DNA of 64,000 nucleotides from Dehalococcoidia bacterium (GTDB lineage Bacteria > Chloroflexota > Dehalococcoidia > Lucifugimonadales > UBA1123), in assembly GCA_021295915.1 (NCBI GenBank), contig JAGWBK010000012.1, forward strand, positions 39,593 to 103,592, written 5' to 3'. The translations under genes and the position numbers were made by a program. Of this stretch, positions 26,488 through 36,016 are shown in pieces (position 1 is the first letter of the stretch; each line of letters starts with the position of its first letter). The notes below the pieces were generated by a model. It was not told where the DNA came from and ran no database searches. It was given only the letters and a program-made list of their open reading frames with translations.

Positions 26488-27925
26488 GGTACCTATTGGG
26501 TCCGATATAGTATGGAGTGAAAATCGCGGTCAGCCCGCCGTCGGTGGACGTCACGTAGAGTTCTCCCCCAGCAATGACAGGACTCGCGGTCGCGGGACCG
26601 CCTATGTCTACCTGCCACAGTTTCGCGCCTGTCCGGGCGTCGATGGTGTAGAGTATGCCGCCGGAGTCGGCCAGGTAGACGAAGTCGGCCCATGCTGACG
26701 GTGAGCGTTCGAGGCTCGACTCCGCGCGAAATTCCCAGATCGGACGACCCGTTGCCAGGTCCAGGGCATACATAACTCCCGAAGCACCAGACACATACAC
26801 TGTTCCCGACGCCACAGCAGGCTCGCCTACTAGATTGTCCCCTACCGGCTGATAGCTCCACTCGAACCCCCGCTGGTTGGGAACGTCATCCAGTATCCCC
26901 CAGGCGAAGAGCTGGAGACCCACCCGTGTCACGAGTTTCTCGAAGGGTTTATCGTCCTTTCGCCAGTCTATCGCCGTCAGCCTTCCCAGCCCGTCGATCG
27001 CCAGCACATAAGAGCCGGTCAAGGCCGGAGAACCGCTGCCCGTCGTCAACTGAAAGTCCAGACGAGGTCTGCCCGTAGTCCTGTCCAGCACGTACAGGTA
27101 CTTGTCCTCTGACGTGACGGCGACCACGTCCTCATTCGCCGCGGGACTTGAGGTTACCCGACCTCCGGTCCTGTAAACCCAGCGCTCTTCTCCCGTCATG
27201 GCATCGAGCGCGTAGATACCGAAGTCGTCAGAGCCGACGTAAAGCTCGCCCCGGTCCACGGCGGGGGACCCGTGTATTGGCCCTCTGGTGCGGTACTCCC
27301 ACCTCACGTCTCCCGTGTCGACATCCAGGGCGAGCACTCGTGCATCCCGGAGCCCGAGGAATACCATGCCTCCTGCTACGGCTACTGACCAGTCGACCGG
27401 CCCGGTTGCCTCATGCTCCCACACGGTCTCCCCTGTCCTGGCTTCAAGTGCTACCACCCTGTGGTCGCCAGTGCCTATGTACACGCGCCCATCTACCAAT
27501 GCAGGCGAAGACCTGATGGGCTCACGAGCCCTGAACTGCCACATCACCTCGCCGTAGGGCACAGAGCCGCCATGGACGTCGGCGCCAGTGTGGGCAGGGT
27601 CGCGCCGGAACATCGCCCATTCCCTCTCACCGGGCAAGGCACTGATTGTGGACGTGGGCGGCTCCAGCGATGCGAAAGGATCAAAGTTTACGTAGCCGAT
27701 CCAGCCAACGATAGCGAAAGCGGCGAGTCCTATTAGCACGTATCGCAGCATCTGGCGACGCCTTAACGCGGTGCCACGCCGCCTCGCACTCTTCTCCGCT
27801 TCCTGCAGACTGACCGACTCAGTGCCAGCTAATGACAAGCGGCATTCGGCACACCACACCGATCCGACAGCGTTGAAGTGTCCACACACGGGACAGACGA
27901 GTACCTGGTCCAAGTTGGTGTTCAA
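26456..27925 (-). CDS. Zinc-ribbon, membrane-anchored PQQ-type beta-propeller
   Basis: A 489-aa protein. A zinc ribbon (VCPVCGHFNAVGSVWCAECRL) is followed by one transmembrane helix (YVLIGLAAFAIVGWIGYV), then BamB/PQQ-like propeller blades. The blades repeat AL.A.TGE..WE....GPV..S.AV..G.VY.G. about seven times. The cytoplasmic ribbon and outside propeller suggest a sensor or a scaffold; catalytic PQQ binding is not indicated. It starts with TTG near 27925 and overlaps the convergent permease gene at its 3' end. Confidence 0.8.
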   Translation of the reverse strand: MNTNLDQVLVCPVCGHFNAVGSVWCAECRLSLAGTESVSLQEAEKSARRRGTALRRRQMLRYVLIGLAAFAIVGWIGYVNFDPFASLEPPTSTISALPGEREWAMFRRDPAHTGADVHGGSVPYGEVMWQFRAREPIRSSPALVDGRVYIGTGDHRVVALEARTGETVWEHEATGPVDWSVAVAGGMVFLGLRDARVLALDVDTGDVRWEYRTRGPIHGSPAVDRGELYVGSDDFGIYALDAMTGEERWVYRTGGRVTSSPAANEDVVAVTSEDKYLYVLDRTTGRPRLDFQLTTGSGSPALTGSYVLAIDGLGRLTAIDWRKDDKPFEKLVTRVGLQLFAWGILDDVPNQRGFEWSYQPVGDNLVGEPAVASGTVYVSGASGVMYALDLATGRPIWEFRAESSLERSPSAWADFVYLADSGGILYTIDARTGAKLWQVDIGGPATASPVIAGGELYVTSTDGGLTAIFTPYYIGPNRYPSPSGHRHSQ

Positions 27926-27953
27926 GTGAATGCGCCCCGGTGACTATGTGAAG

Positions 27954-28826
27954 TCACGGCTGGTCCGAGGATTCGCCGATCTCCTGCATACGCGCCTGAG
28001 CTGCTTCTTTCAGCGGCGACCTGCCCGGCACCGTCATGAGCGTCTCGTAGAGGTGCCTGGCCTCCTGCATAGCGCCTTTCTCCAGGTGGGAGTCTGCGAC
28101 TTCGGAAATCTTAGTGGGCGTCATATGCCACTCGATGCTCTCGACGGCCCGGCGGGCGTTGAACACCTCGCGCTCGCTCAGGAGAGTGCCGGTCGTTCCG
28201 TTCGCCATGAGGTAACCTGTGTCATCGACGTTTCTCAGGGACAGCGCATACCCCAGTTGATGGGACAGTACGCGAGGCAGCGGCTCATCCATGCCTCCCT
28301 CGACCGGTATGAGCGACGCGGTGTCCTTGAAGAAGATCACATCAAGTCCCCCGATCGTCGCACCGTTTGGCTGAAACTCGTGGATGCAGTACAGGTGGAA
28401 CATGTTGTGCGCCATGGACTGTCGAGGCCTGATCAGAGGGTAGAGTTGAAGTGGTACCCCGCGTTGGAATCCGCCTATTACGTACTGGTTGGCGGCAGGC
28501 TCCTGAACAACCGACTCCAGGTAGAAGTTGATACTCGCCTGCTGCCATATCAGGTTCACCTTGGCGAGTATCCTGTCCACGTCCTCGGCAGTCAGCTGGC
28601 AGTTAAGAGGTTCCTGTTGTTTGGACTCAAGCAGGTGGAACCGGACCGGCAACAGACGATACTCGTCGTACAGGAATGCGTCCAGCGCTAGCTGCTGCGC
28701 GCGTTCCTCTTCTTCGTTCTGGACCCACACGAGCACGCCGCCGACAGTGACCAACGCGATCAACAGTGACAGTGCGACGAACGCTGTCCTCCTGCTGTGC
28801 CTACTGTCAGTGTCCAACGACTGCAC
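27954..28826 (-). CDS. Membrane-anchored degenerate zincin-like protein
   Basis: About 290 aa, with an N-terminal transmembrane helix (AFVALSLLIALVTVGGVLVWV) and a large outside domain. The segment VLSHQLGYALSLRNVDD...LMANG aligns with the metzincin pattern HExxHxxGLxH..D..LM, but Glu190 is Gln and ligands 2 and 3 are Tyr193 and Asn199. The fold is probably retained without zinc catalysis. The start is GTG at 28826. It is directly upstream of the propeller protein in the same direction (gap 28 bp), so they may form an operon. Confidence 0.6.
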   Translation of the reverse strand: MQSLDTDSRHSRRTAFVALSLLIALVTVGGVLVWVQNEEEERAQQLALDAFLYDEYRLLPVRFHLLESKQQEPLNCQLTAEDVDRILAKVNLIWQQASINFYLESVVQEPAANQYVIGGFQRGVPLQLYPLIRPRQSMAHNMFHLYCIHEFQPNGATIGGLDVIFFKDTASLIPVEGGMDEPLPRVLSHQLGYALSLRNVDDTGYLMANGTTGTLLSEREVFNARRAVESIEWHMTPTKISEVADSHLEKGAMQEARHLYETLMTVPGRSPLKEAAQARMQEIGESSDQP

Positions 28827-28965
28827 CCATCCCCGTGTTACCTGCGCAGGGCAGGCCCTCCAACCTCAGCGCCATCATATCCCCTGTGGGCCGGAAGGGA
28901 CAGCATCGGGGATCGCTCAATGCTGTCCCAGATTAGTAGGTGGACAAAAGGGCAACAATCCTTCC

Positions 28966-29010
28966 GACAAGCTCAGGACGAACGGATGCGGGCGAGACGC
29001 CCGCGCTCCA
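28966..29010. repeat. Repeats E and D adjacent to each other
   Basis: CGACAAGCTCAGGACGAACG (reverse of element E) runs directly into GATGCGGGCGAGACGCCCGC (repeat D). It is in the 315-bp gap between the zincin-like and selenoprotein genes; no other gene is seen there. Confidence 0.75.
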
Positions 29011-29141
29011 AGCGTGTACCCACCAAATTGACTCAGACTCGCTCGTTCCAGTCTTGGTTGAAGTCCAACTCGACGTGTAATACCATCCGCTACACTGACG
29101 CGCCAGCGATTTGGAGTTTGGGTGGAAGGGGGAAAGAGCTG

Positions 29142-29969
29142 ATGGCGTTAACACGACTGCTCTTGGGCGTAGGGTGTGTGCTCCTGTGGACTGCCGTTAC
29201 GGCCTGCGCCTCAGCAGACCCCGCAAGTCAGACGACTCCGACCCTGGATGCTGCCTCTCTGGCCGCTCCCTCGCCAGCGGTCCCGGCAGTAGATGCAGCA
29301 GTGTCTACCAGCGTTGCGAAGAGCGATTCGGTCACTGTTCAGGCGGCCAGCGGGTCCGGCATGAGCTCGGATCACTCCAGCGCCACAGTGGAGCCTGTCT
29401 CACTTGCCGCGGCTGACGACACGTCGGGTGCTGAGCTCGATTGCACGGACGAGGCCAACCGGTGCGACCCCGCATGTCTGACCGCCGTGCCAAGCTCAAG
29501 ACTCCTCCTGCCCGCAGTCGGGGACGTGGCCTATAGATTCGACCTTCCAAGCACGGCAGGCCCAACGTATTCTCTGGAATCGTACCGGGGGAAGAGCAAT
29601 GTCGTTCTCGTGTTCTACCGCGCCTTCTGGTGAGAGATGTGCAGGGACCAGCTCGTGGAGCTGAACGAGAGCTATGAGGACATCAAGGCGCTGAACGCGG
29701 AAATCGTTGCAGTCAGCACTGACAGCCTGGCCGACTCTCAATGGGTGATAGACAACGTGGGGCTTGAGTACCCGATTCTCTACGATCCGGAGATTACCAC
29801 GGTGGCTGACTACGGTGTGTTCAACCTTCTCGGCGACGAGCTGGCTACGTCGTCGACGTTCCTTATAGACACGAACGGAGTCATCCGGTGGTTCCACGCC
29901 GCAGAGGACCTCGAAGACCAGGTTCCAACGTCCACAGTGCTGGAGCAACTGAGGCTCCTGGAGAGCTAA
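29142..29969 (+). CDS. Lipoprotein peroxiredoxin with in-frame TGA, probable selenoprotein
   Basis: A 275-residue AhpC/TSA-type peroxiredoxin with TGA at 29631-29633 (residue 164). The frame reads VVLVFYRAFW-TGA-EMCRDQL, exactly where relatives have FYRGFWCPFCRxQL. So the TGA replaces the peroxidatic Cys and the CxxC becomes UxxC (Cys167). The part after TGA has no further stop and keeps the thioredoxin fold (VAVSTDSLADS, YPILYDPE, STFLIDTNGVIRW). A SECIS-like hairpin follows the TGA. The N-terminus (LLLGVGCVLLWTAVTAC) is a lipobox signal, so it is anchored outside the membrane. ATG at 29142 follows AGGGGGAAAG. A simple nonsense mutation is the alternative. Confidence 0.78.
29634..29671 (+). 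promoter_or_regulatory. SECIS-like hairpin after the TGA codon
   Basis: CAGCTC (29649-29654), loop GTG (29655-29657) and GAGCTG (29658-29663) form a perfect 6-bp stem. The loop begins 22 nt after the last base of the TGA and starts with G. This fits the bacterial SECIS rule of a small G-containing apical loop 16-37 nt downstream. A 6-bp stem can occur by chance in GC-rich sequence, so it only supports, not proves, recoding. Confidence 0.6.
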
Positions 29970-30048
29970 GTTCGGATCGCCCGGTCACGTAATGGAATAC
30001 TCCTGTCACGCACTATACTCAGTACTGACATACCATGATTTTTTATTC

Positions 30049-30077
30049 TTGACATAGCTTTCTTGCTATGCAAGCAT
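30049..30077 (+). promoter_or_regulatory. Weak candidate promoter before the ABC binding-protein gene
   Basis: A consensus TTGACA is at 30049-30054. The hexamer 17 bp downstream (AAGCAT) is poor, so only the -35 is convincing. A 200-bp AT-richer gap surrounds it. Confidence 0.25.
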
Positions 30078-30175
30078 GTGCCTCAATTTATGGGGATCCT
30101 GTAGGGAACACGTTCAGGACAGGAGGGGGCAAAACTTACGGACAGGTCTGGGTAGCTTAGGCAGGAGGTTGGTAG

Positions 30176-32194
30176 ATGGTTAGACTGTTAGTCACAATTG
30201 CCTTGTTTGGAGTCATTGCCGCACTTGTAGCAGGGTGCAGCTCGTCAACTGAAGACTCCACAAGTACGTCGGAGGCACCGTCTTCCGCCCAGTCTGTGGC
30301 AACTGTCGCCCCTGCGCCCCAGGCTCAGCAGGCGGCACCAGCCCCAACGTCAGCGCCGGTAGTCAAGCAGCAACCCGCTCCTGCGGCACCTGCAGCTCCG
30401 GCCGCAACGGCCGCACCGGTCGTGGCCCCCGTTGAAGTGGAAAGCTCCACCATGATCGCCTCCGAGTTCATCGCCGATACGGCGAAGGCCCTAGGTGTAC
30501 CAGTCAGCTATATCCCCATACCTGATCCGTACGAGCCGGTCTACGGTGGCTCCGCAGCGGTCGGGACGCTCGAATGGGTGGTCCCCAGTTATTGGGACTG
30601 GTCAATCAAGATGGGGCACTGGAACGGTGCGCTGAGTCACTATGCTGAAGGGCTCGGCATGTTCCACTATGGCCCCGAGTACAGCCCGGTTGACTACTCG
30701 TCTCAGCCCGGCGTCGCTGAGGCATGGGATATCTCGGGTGATGGCATGACCTACACCTTTGACATCCGAAAGGGCGTCAAGTGGGGCATCGATACCGGAG
30801 GAATCCACAAGTGGCTTGCTGACGACGTCGACGTCGACGCGGACGTCACCGCACACGACTACGTCGCCGCAGCCGGGATTTCTTTCGGGATAGAAGCCAG
30901 CTCGTACATTCCCAAGTTCAACATGATAGACGGCCCAGACTCCTTCAAGGCGCTGGACGACTACACGCTTCAGATCACGACGAACCAGCCATCCGCACCC
31001 CTGATCTTCCAGCTAACACACAAGGGGCCATGGATACTGGGACGCCAGGGCGTTGACAAGCGAATTGCCGACGAGGGTCTGGAACTCCAGGAGGCCATCA
31101 ACGACATCAGGGTCCAGATCGGGACCGGACCGTGGATCATCGAGGAGTGGGAGCCCGCAAACCACATCACCTTCACGAAGAACCCCGACTATTGGGGAAC
31201 TGACGGGAAGGGCAACCAGATACCGTTCCTGGACCAGATGACTATCCACGGCATACAGGATGAGCGTCTTCAGGACGCCGCGTTCCGCACCGGCAAGCTC
31301 GGTGGAATCACTCTCGAGACCTGCGGACTGAGCCCGCAGCGATACCAGGACATCAAGAAGTCCAACCCCGACACCAACTTCGAGGTCTTCGTGGACCCGA
31401 TGAACGTGCGTGGGCTTGGCATGAACTGGGGCGAGAGTGGAGACGGCGAAGGCAAGCCGTGGGGCGACCAGCGAGTCCGACACGCGATGCAGCTAGCCAT
31501 CGACAAGGAAGGCTGGGTGGAGAGCATCCTGATCGGATGGGGTCTCCCATATCCAACTCCGTTGGCGCCAGGCAACCAGTGGTGGCTGCAGCCGGGCCAG
31601 TACGGTGATTCCGACGGCGACGGCGTAAGCGGCGAGGACCTGATGAAGTACGACCCGATGAAGGCGAAGGAGTTGCTGGCCGAAGCCGGATACGCTGATG
31701 GCTTCGACGCGGTGCTCCACTCCACTCACGGTGTCGGGGCAACCTGGTTCAGCGAGTCTGAGCTCATCGCCGAGTCTCTGCGTAACATCGGCATCAACGT
31801 GACGATGGACGTCAAGGACGGTGCTGCCCGTTCAGCGGCCCGCACTGCTGGCGAGTTCGACTTCATCTACGAGTTCCCATGCTGGGGATTCGAGCCGGTG
31901 GACTGGTTCGGACCCTGCTATTTCTCCCCTGAGCAGAAGCAGTCCCAGCCAGTTTCAGGTCTCGTTGACCTCGAGCTCGACAGAATGATCGTCGAGATGA
32001 ACCAGAAGCTCGACGCCGAAGAGCGCTTCGAAGCAGTTGCCGATCTTCAGCGTTACCTGATGGAGAAGCAGTACTACATCTATGCGACAAACTGGATCCA
32101 GATAGTCGCCATAGCACCGTGGTTCAAGAATTACAGCTTCCACTACACCCACCAGATCGGCCAGGGCACTGCCCGAGCGTGGGTCGAACAGTAG
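30176..32194 (+). CDS. ABC transporter substrate-binding lipoprotein, family 5
   Basis: A 672-aa solute-binding protein of the oligopeptide/nickel class (SBP_bac_5). A lipobox signal (IALFGVIAALVAGCSSS) is followed by a Ala/Pro/Gln-rich linker to about residue 85. The core has YTFDIRKGVKWGID, TGPWIIEEWEPANHITFTKNPDYWG, RHAMQLAIDKEGWVESILIGWG and MKAKELLAEAGYADG. AGGAGG precedes ATG at 30176. The two permease genes follow, but no ATPase gene is in the window. The ligand is unknown; peptides, sugars and other small molecules are all possible. Confidence 0.9.
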   Translation: MVRLLVTIALFGVIAALVAGCSSSTEDSTSTSEAPSSAQSVATVAPAPQAQQAAPAPTSAPVVKQQPAPAAPAAPAATAAPVVAPVEVESSTMIASEFIADTAKALGVPVSYIPIPDPYEPVYGGSAAVGTLEWVVPSYWDWSIKMGHWNGALSHYAEGLGMFHYGPEYSPVDYSSQPGVAEAWDISGDGMTYTFDIRKGVKWGIDTGGIHKWLADDVDVDADVTAHDYVAAAGISFGIEASSYIPKFNMIDGPDSFKALDDYTLQITTNQPSAPLIFQLTHKGPWILGRQGVDKRIADEGLELQEAINDIRVQIGTGPWIIEEWEPANHITFTKNPDYWGTDGKGNQIPFLDQMTIHGIQDERLQDAAFRTGKLGGITLETCGLSPQRYQDIKKSNPDTNFEVFVDPMNVRGLGMNWGESGDGEGKPWGDQRVRHAMQLAIDKEGWVESILIGWGLPYPTPLAPGNQWWLQPGQYGDSDGDGVSGEDLMKYDPMKAKELLAEAGYADGFDAVLHSTHGVGATWFSESELIAESLRNIGINVTMDVKDGAARSAARTAGEFDFIYEFPCWGFEPVDWFGPCYFSPEQKQSQPVSGLVDLELDRMIVEMNQKLDAEERFEAVADLQRYLMEKQYYIYATNWIQIVAIAPWFKNYSFHYTHQIGQGTARAWVEQ

Positions 32195-32229
32195 AAGTCC
32201 GGCATCAACCAACGGTCTGAGTTAATCAG

Positions 32230-32262
32230 TCATCCCGGCGGGCTGTCCGCCTGTCGGAATGA
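32230..32262. repeat. Palindromic repeat B, degenerate
   Basis: CATCCCGGCGGGCTGTCCGC followed by CTGTCGGAATGACT, a worn B copy in the gap between binding-protein and permease genes. Confidence 0.6.
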
Positions 32263-32424
32263 CTCGAAACCAGCCTCCAACTCGCGTTGAGACTTCACTC
32301 GACAAGTCTCGACCACAAGTCCGGCCTCCCTTTGTGCATGGCCGGCCTCACCACCCGTTCCGTTACGTATTTCAAGTGTACAATTCGCTCGATTGACCAT
32401 CGTTAAGCAAGAGGGAAAGGTCGA

Positions 32425-33390
32425 ATGCGGCAGTACCTAGTTCGCCGACTAATTCTGATGATTCCCGGTGTGCTGTTCCTGACGATTTTCGTCTTTTCGA
32501 TGGTCAGGATTGTGCCCGGTGACGTCATCGAAGTCATAGTCGGGATGCAGGGCGGCGGTCGCGGCGGATATATGTCCGAGGAGATGAAGGACAAGGTCCG
32601 TTCCCAACTCGGTATAGACAAGCCGATCTACGTACAGTACTTCGTATGGATGGGGCAGATAGCGCGCGGCGACCTGGGAGAGTCCCTGTTCAGCAAGATT
32701 CCCGTCGTCGATTCCCTCAAGAAGCGGTACAGCGTTACGCTCGAACTCATCATCATTACGATGATTGTGATGGTGGTCTGGGGGCTGGCAATTGGGATAA
32801 TCTCTGCCACTTACCAGGATACCTGGATAGACTACATATTACGCAGTGTTGCTGTACTTGGGCTTTCCATGCCCTATTTCTGGGTTGCGATACTCGTTGT
32901 CGTATTTGGCTCCATCATTTTCAACTGGTCGCCTCCACTGGGAGTCAACCACTTCATGGATGGACCACGTCTCAATCTCGAGCAGTTCCTCCTTCCGGCA
33001 GCGATTCTAGGCATTTCGCAGGGCTCTGCCGTGGCACGGATGACCAGGGCGACCATCCTTGAAATCGTCCGTCAAGACTACGTCCGTACAGCCCGAGCGA
33101 AGGGACTTGGTGACCGCATCATCCTGACCCGGCACACGCTGAGGAACGCCCTGATCCCCGTGGTCAGCCTGATCGGTATCACGTTTGCATTCTCGCTCGG
33201 CGGGACAGTCATTCTGGAGCAGATCTGGTCCCTGCCGGGTGTAGGCACCTTGATGCTCAAGGCCATTCAGCAGCGAGACTACCCCGTGATCCAGGGCATA
33301 ATCCTCGTTCTCGGTCTGCTGGTTATGGTGACCAATCTGCTAGTCGATCTCAGCTACGCCTGGCTCAACCCCAGGATTCGGTACAACTAG
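32425..33390 (+). CDS. ABC permease, DppB type
   Basis: A 321-aa inner-membrane permease of the dipeptide/oligopeptide DppB family. The N-terminal helix RRLILMIPGVLFLTIFVFSMVRIVPGD is typical. The EAA loop is visible as VRQDYVRTARAKGLGDRIILTRHTLRNALIPV. It lies downstream of the binding protein and ends 18 bp before the second permease. It pairs with the next gene to form the transmembrane channel. Confidence 0.93.
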   Translation: MRQYLVRRLILMIPGVLFLTIFVFSMVRIVPGDVIEVIVGMQGGGRGGYMSEEMKDKVRSQLGIDKPIYVQYFVWMGQIARGDLGESLFSKIPVVDSLKKRYSVTLELIIITMIVMVVWGLAIGIISATYQDTWIDYILRSVAVLGLSMPYFWVAILVVVFGSIIFNWSPPLGVNHFMDGPRLNLEQFLLPAAILGISQGSAVARMTRATILEIVRQDYVRTARAKGLGDRIILTRHTLRNALIPVVSLIGITFAFSLGGTVILEQIWSLPGVGTLMLKAIQQRDYPVIQGIILVLGLLVMVTNLLVDLSYAWLNPRIRYN

Positions 33391-33408
33391 GACCACAAGG
33401 GTAAACAG

Positions 33409-34320
33409 GTGCAACCAGAACAACAGTCCATGAGCATCGAGATCGAACAGGATCTCAGACGCAAGCGGCTCAATCCCTGGCTGGACTTCGTTGTGCGTAT
33501 CTTCAAGGAGAAGCCGCTGAGTGCGGTAGGGCTGGTGATCGTCTGCTTGCTGCTGCTCATGGCCCTCAGTGCGCAGTGGATCGCTCCCCACGACTACAGG
33601 GAGCAGGTACTCGACGAGGCGTTGCTGGGCCACAGCCTCGACCACCCACTGGGTACCGACCAGATAGGTCGCGATCAGCTCAGCCGCATAATCGTGGGCG
33701 CACAGGTCTCCATGATCGTTGGCTTCTCATGCGTGATAGGGTTCCTGTTTGTTGCCATCATCATCGGCATGGGCTCAGGGTATGTCGGCGGAGCAATCGA
33801 CATCGTCGTGCAGAGAGTAGTCGATGGCTGGATGACCATTCCCACGCTGATTCTGCTGCTGGCGATGGTGGCCGTCGTGGGTCAGGGCATGTGGCAGATC
33901 ATCTTCATACTCTCTATCGACCGCGGAATCAGCACGTCCCGCGTTCTGCGAGGTGAGGCGCTCTACCTGAAGGAGAGCACCTACGTCGAAGCGGCGCGTG
34001 CGATGGGCGCCGGAAACATGCGCGTCTTCCTCGTTCACATCGTCCCGAACGCATTCGCTTCCATCATCGTCATGGCCACCATCAGTCTTGGAGTGTTCAT
34101 CCTCGCAGAGGCGTCTCTCAGCTTCCTGGGCTACGGCATTCCGCCACCGTTCCCGACCTGGGGTTCGATGCTCAGCGGCTCGGCACTGGGATTCATGGCC
34201 CGCGCACCGTGGATAGCCATCTGGCCCGGCGTCGCGCTAACCCTGGCGGTCTGGGCCTTCAACATGCTCGGCGACGGAATGCGCGACCTCCTCGACCCCA
34301 GACTGCGGGGCAGCGGGTAG
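33409..34320 (+). CDS. ABC permease, DppC type
   Basis: A 303-aa second permease of the same importer. LGTDQIGRDQLSRIIVGAQVSM and the EAA loop STYVEAARAMGAGNMRVFLVHIVPNAFASIIV are family signatures. The N-terminal cytoplasmic tail (to about residue 38) is charged. The start is GTG at 33409. A TPR lipoprotein gene starts 21 bp later, so it is probably co-transcribed. Confidence 0.93.
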   Translation: MQPEQQSMSIEIEQDLRRKRLNPWLDFVVRIFKEKPLSAVGLVIVCLLLLMALSAQWIAPHDYREQVLDEALLGHSLDHPLGTDQIGRDQLSRIIVGAQVSMIVGFSCVIGFLFVAIIIGMGSGYVGGAIDIVVQRVVDGWMTIPTLILLLAMVAVVGQGMWQIIFILSIDRGISTSRVLRGEALYLKESTYVEAARAMGAGNMRVFLVHIVPNAFASIIVMATISLGVFILAEASLSFLGYGIPPPFPTWGSMLSGSALGFMARAPWIAIWPGVALTLAVWAFNMLGDGMRDLLDPRLRGSG

Positions 34321-34341
34321 GTCTCTACGATCGGCTCCAGG

Positions 34342-35868
34342 GTGTTTCCAGGTCGGGCAGCGCTCCTATTCTGTCTCCTTGTGGCAGCCATGCTAACTGC
34401 GGTCGCCTGCACTCAGAGCCAGGAGACATTTGAGACCTCCGACGAGTACGTTGCAGAGGGACTCAGCGCCTACGAGCGCGGGGAACTCGATAGGGCGCTC
34501 CACATGTACGACAGGGCACTGCAGCTGGACCCGGACAACGCCTGGACCCTCGCAGGCCGCTCCGTCATTCACCTACAGAAACCCGAGACGTACGACGACG
34601 CGATAGTAGATGCGACCAGGGCGATCGAGCTTGACCCGAGCCTGGCCCGTGCATACGTCAACAGGGCAACAGCGCTAGTGGACATGGGCCACAGCGAGTA
34701 CGCGCGAGTGGCGGTCATGTCCAAGATCACGTCACGTCCCGGAACCGCGTGGACTCTCCCACCCGAGGAGAGGGTCGAAAGGGCGATTGCCGACGCAACG
34801 AGGGCGGTCGAACTGGACCCGAATATGCCTGACGCCTACTTCGTGCGTGCCCACGCTCAAATGGACGTCGGACGCTCTGACATGGCCGTGGACGACTTCA
34901 GCCATGTCCTGGACTCCGATCCGACGCTGTACGTGAAGGTCATGGCCTATGTGCACAGGTCGCAGGCGCACCGCAACATCGGCAATCTGGCGTGGGCGAT
35001 AGACGATGCCACTAAGGCCATGGAGCTTGCGCAGGAGCTATCCGACAATTTCGGTGATGAGCCGAGGCTCGTCACCTGGCACGGTTTCGACGCAGACGCG
35101 ATCGAGGCTACTGCGTTTACAAACCGTGGGCTCGCCTACGACAGGCAAGGAAGACCGGATATCTCGGTCAACGAGTACACACAAGCCCTGGACCAGGATT
35201 CCGACTACATCGAGGCATATGTGAACCGCTCCAATGCCTTCAGAAGCACCGGTCAGTACGAGAAGGCGCTGGCGGATGCCAACAAGGCAATCGAATCGGG
35301 TCAGCATCTTGCGGTCGCATACAACGCCCGTGCATTAGCCAACCTTGGGCTGGGGAATGAAGGGCAGGCCCTATCGGACGCGACCGAAGCCATCAGGCAG
35401 GACGGAACTTACGCCTTGGCCTACTCCAACCGGGCGTACATCTACACAGGCCAGGGTCGCTACGACCTCGCGATATCAGACGCGACCAAAGCAATCGATC
35501 TGGACCCCGATTTGGCTGAAGCCTACTCAAACAGGGCTGAGGCCCACCTCAAGAGGGGAGACTACCCCGGCGTCATAGCGGACTCGACATCCGCCCTGTC
35601 CAGAGACCCTTCACTTACCGGAGCCTACCTCGGGCGTGCTCTCGCCTACCTTAACGAACAGGAGTACTCGAAGGCCCGGAGCGACGCAGAACAGGTCCTG
35701 CAACAGGCACCCGGCCAACTGTACGCAGTCTACGTGCGTGGAGCTGCGTCAATGGAGTTGACCGGTGGCATGGACGGCCGGGAAGACCTCGAGAGAGTCA
35801 TCAGCGCGTCCAGGAGTCCAACGCTCGTCAACCTCGCCAGGCGCGCTCTTTCCCGATCCAATCAATAG
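34342..35868 (+). CDS. TPR-repeat lipoprotein
   Basis: A 508-aa protein with a lipobox signal (LFCLLVAAMLTAVAC). About ten to twelve tetratricopeptide repeats follow, each near A...RG......A..D...AI.LDP..A.AY.NR. One distinct spacer (residues about 120-150) breaks the array. It probably binds proteins at the outer face of the membrane. The GTG start lies 21 bp after the DppC-type stop, suggesting a link to the importer, but the role is unknown. Confidence 0.85.
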   Translation: MFPGRAALLFCLLVAAMLTAVACTQSQETFETSDEYVAEGLSAYERGELDRALHMYDRALQLDPDNAWTLAGRSVIHLQKPETYDDAIVDATRAIELDPSLARAYVNRATALVDMGHSEYARVAVMSKITSRPGTAWTLPPEERVERAIADATRAVELDPNMPDAYFVRAHAQMDVGRSDMAVDDFSHVLDSDPTLYVKVMAYVHRSQAHRNIGNLAWAIDDATKAMELAQELSDNFGDEPRLVTWHGFDADAIEATAFTNRGLAYDRQGRPDISVNEYTQALDQDSDYIEAYVNRSNAFRSTGQYEKALADANKAIESGQHLAVAYNARALANLGLGNEGQALSDATEAIRQDGTYALAYSNRAYIYTGQGRYDLAISDATKAIDLDPDLAEAYSNRAEAHLKRGDYPGVIADSTSALSRDPSLTGAYLGRALAYLNEQEYSKARSDAEQVLQQAPGQLYAVYVRGAASMELTGGMDGREDLERVISASRSPTLVNLARRALSRSNQ

Positions 35869-36016
35869 ACACAGCGCTCAACCCGACCAGGATGTCAGGG
35901 AACAGTCTTCTGTGTTAGGAAAAACGATGCTGGTCAGCCTATACTGAACCAGGATAAGACCAACACTTCAGACATACACACGACAGCGGCCGACTGGGCC
36001 GCCGAGGAGACTGCAC

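Noticed and set aside
29637-29969. A separate small thioredoxin-like gene starting at the ATG at 29637
   Set aside because: It would begin in the middle of the active-site helix and lack the first strands of the fold; it is the continuation of the gene after the TGA.
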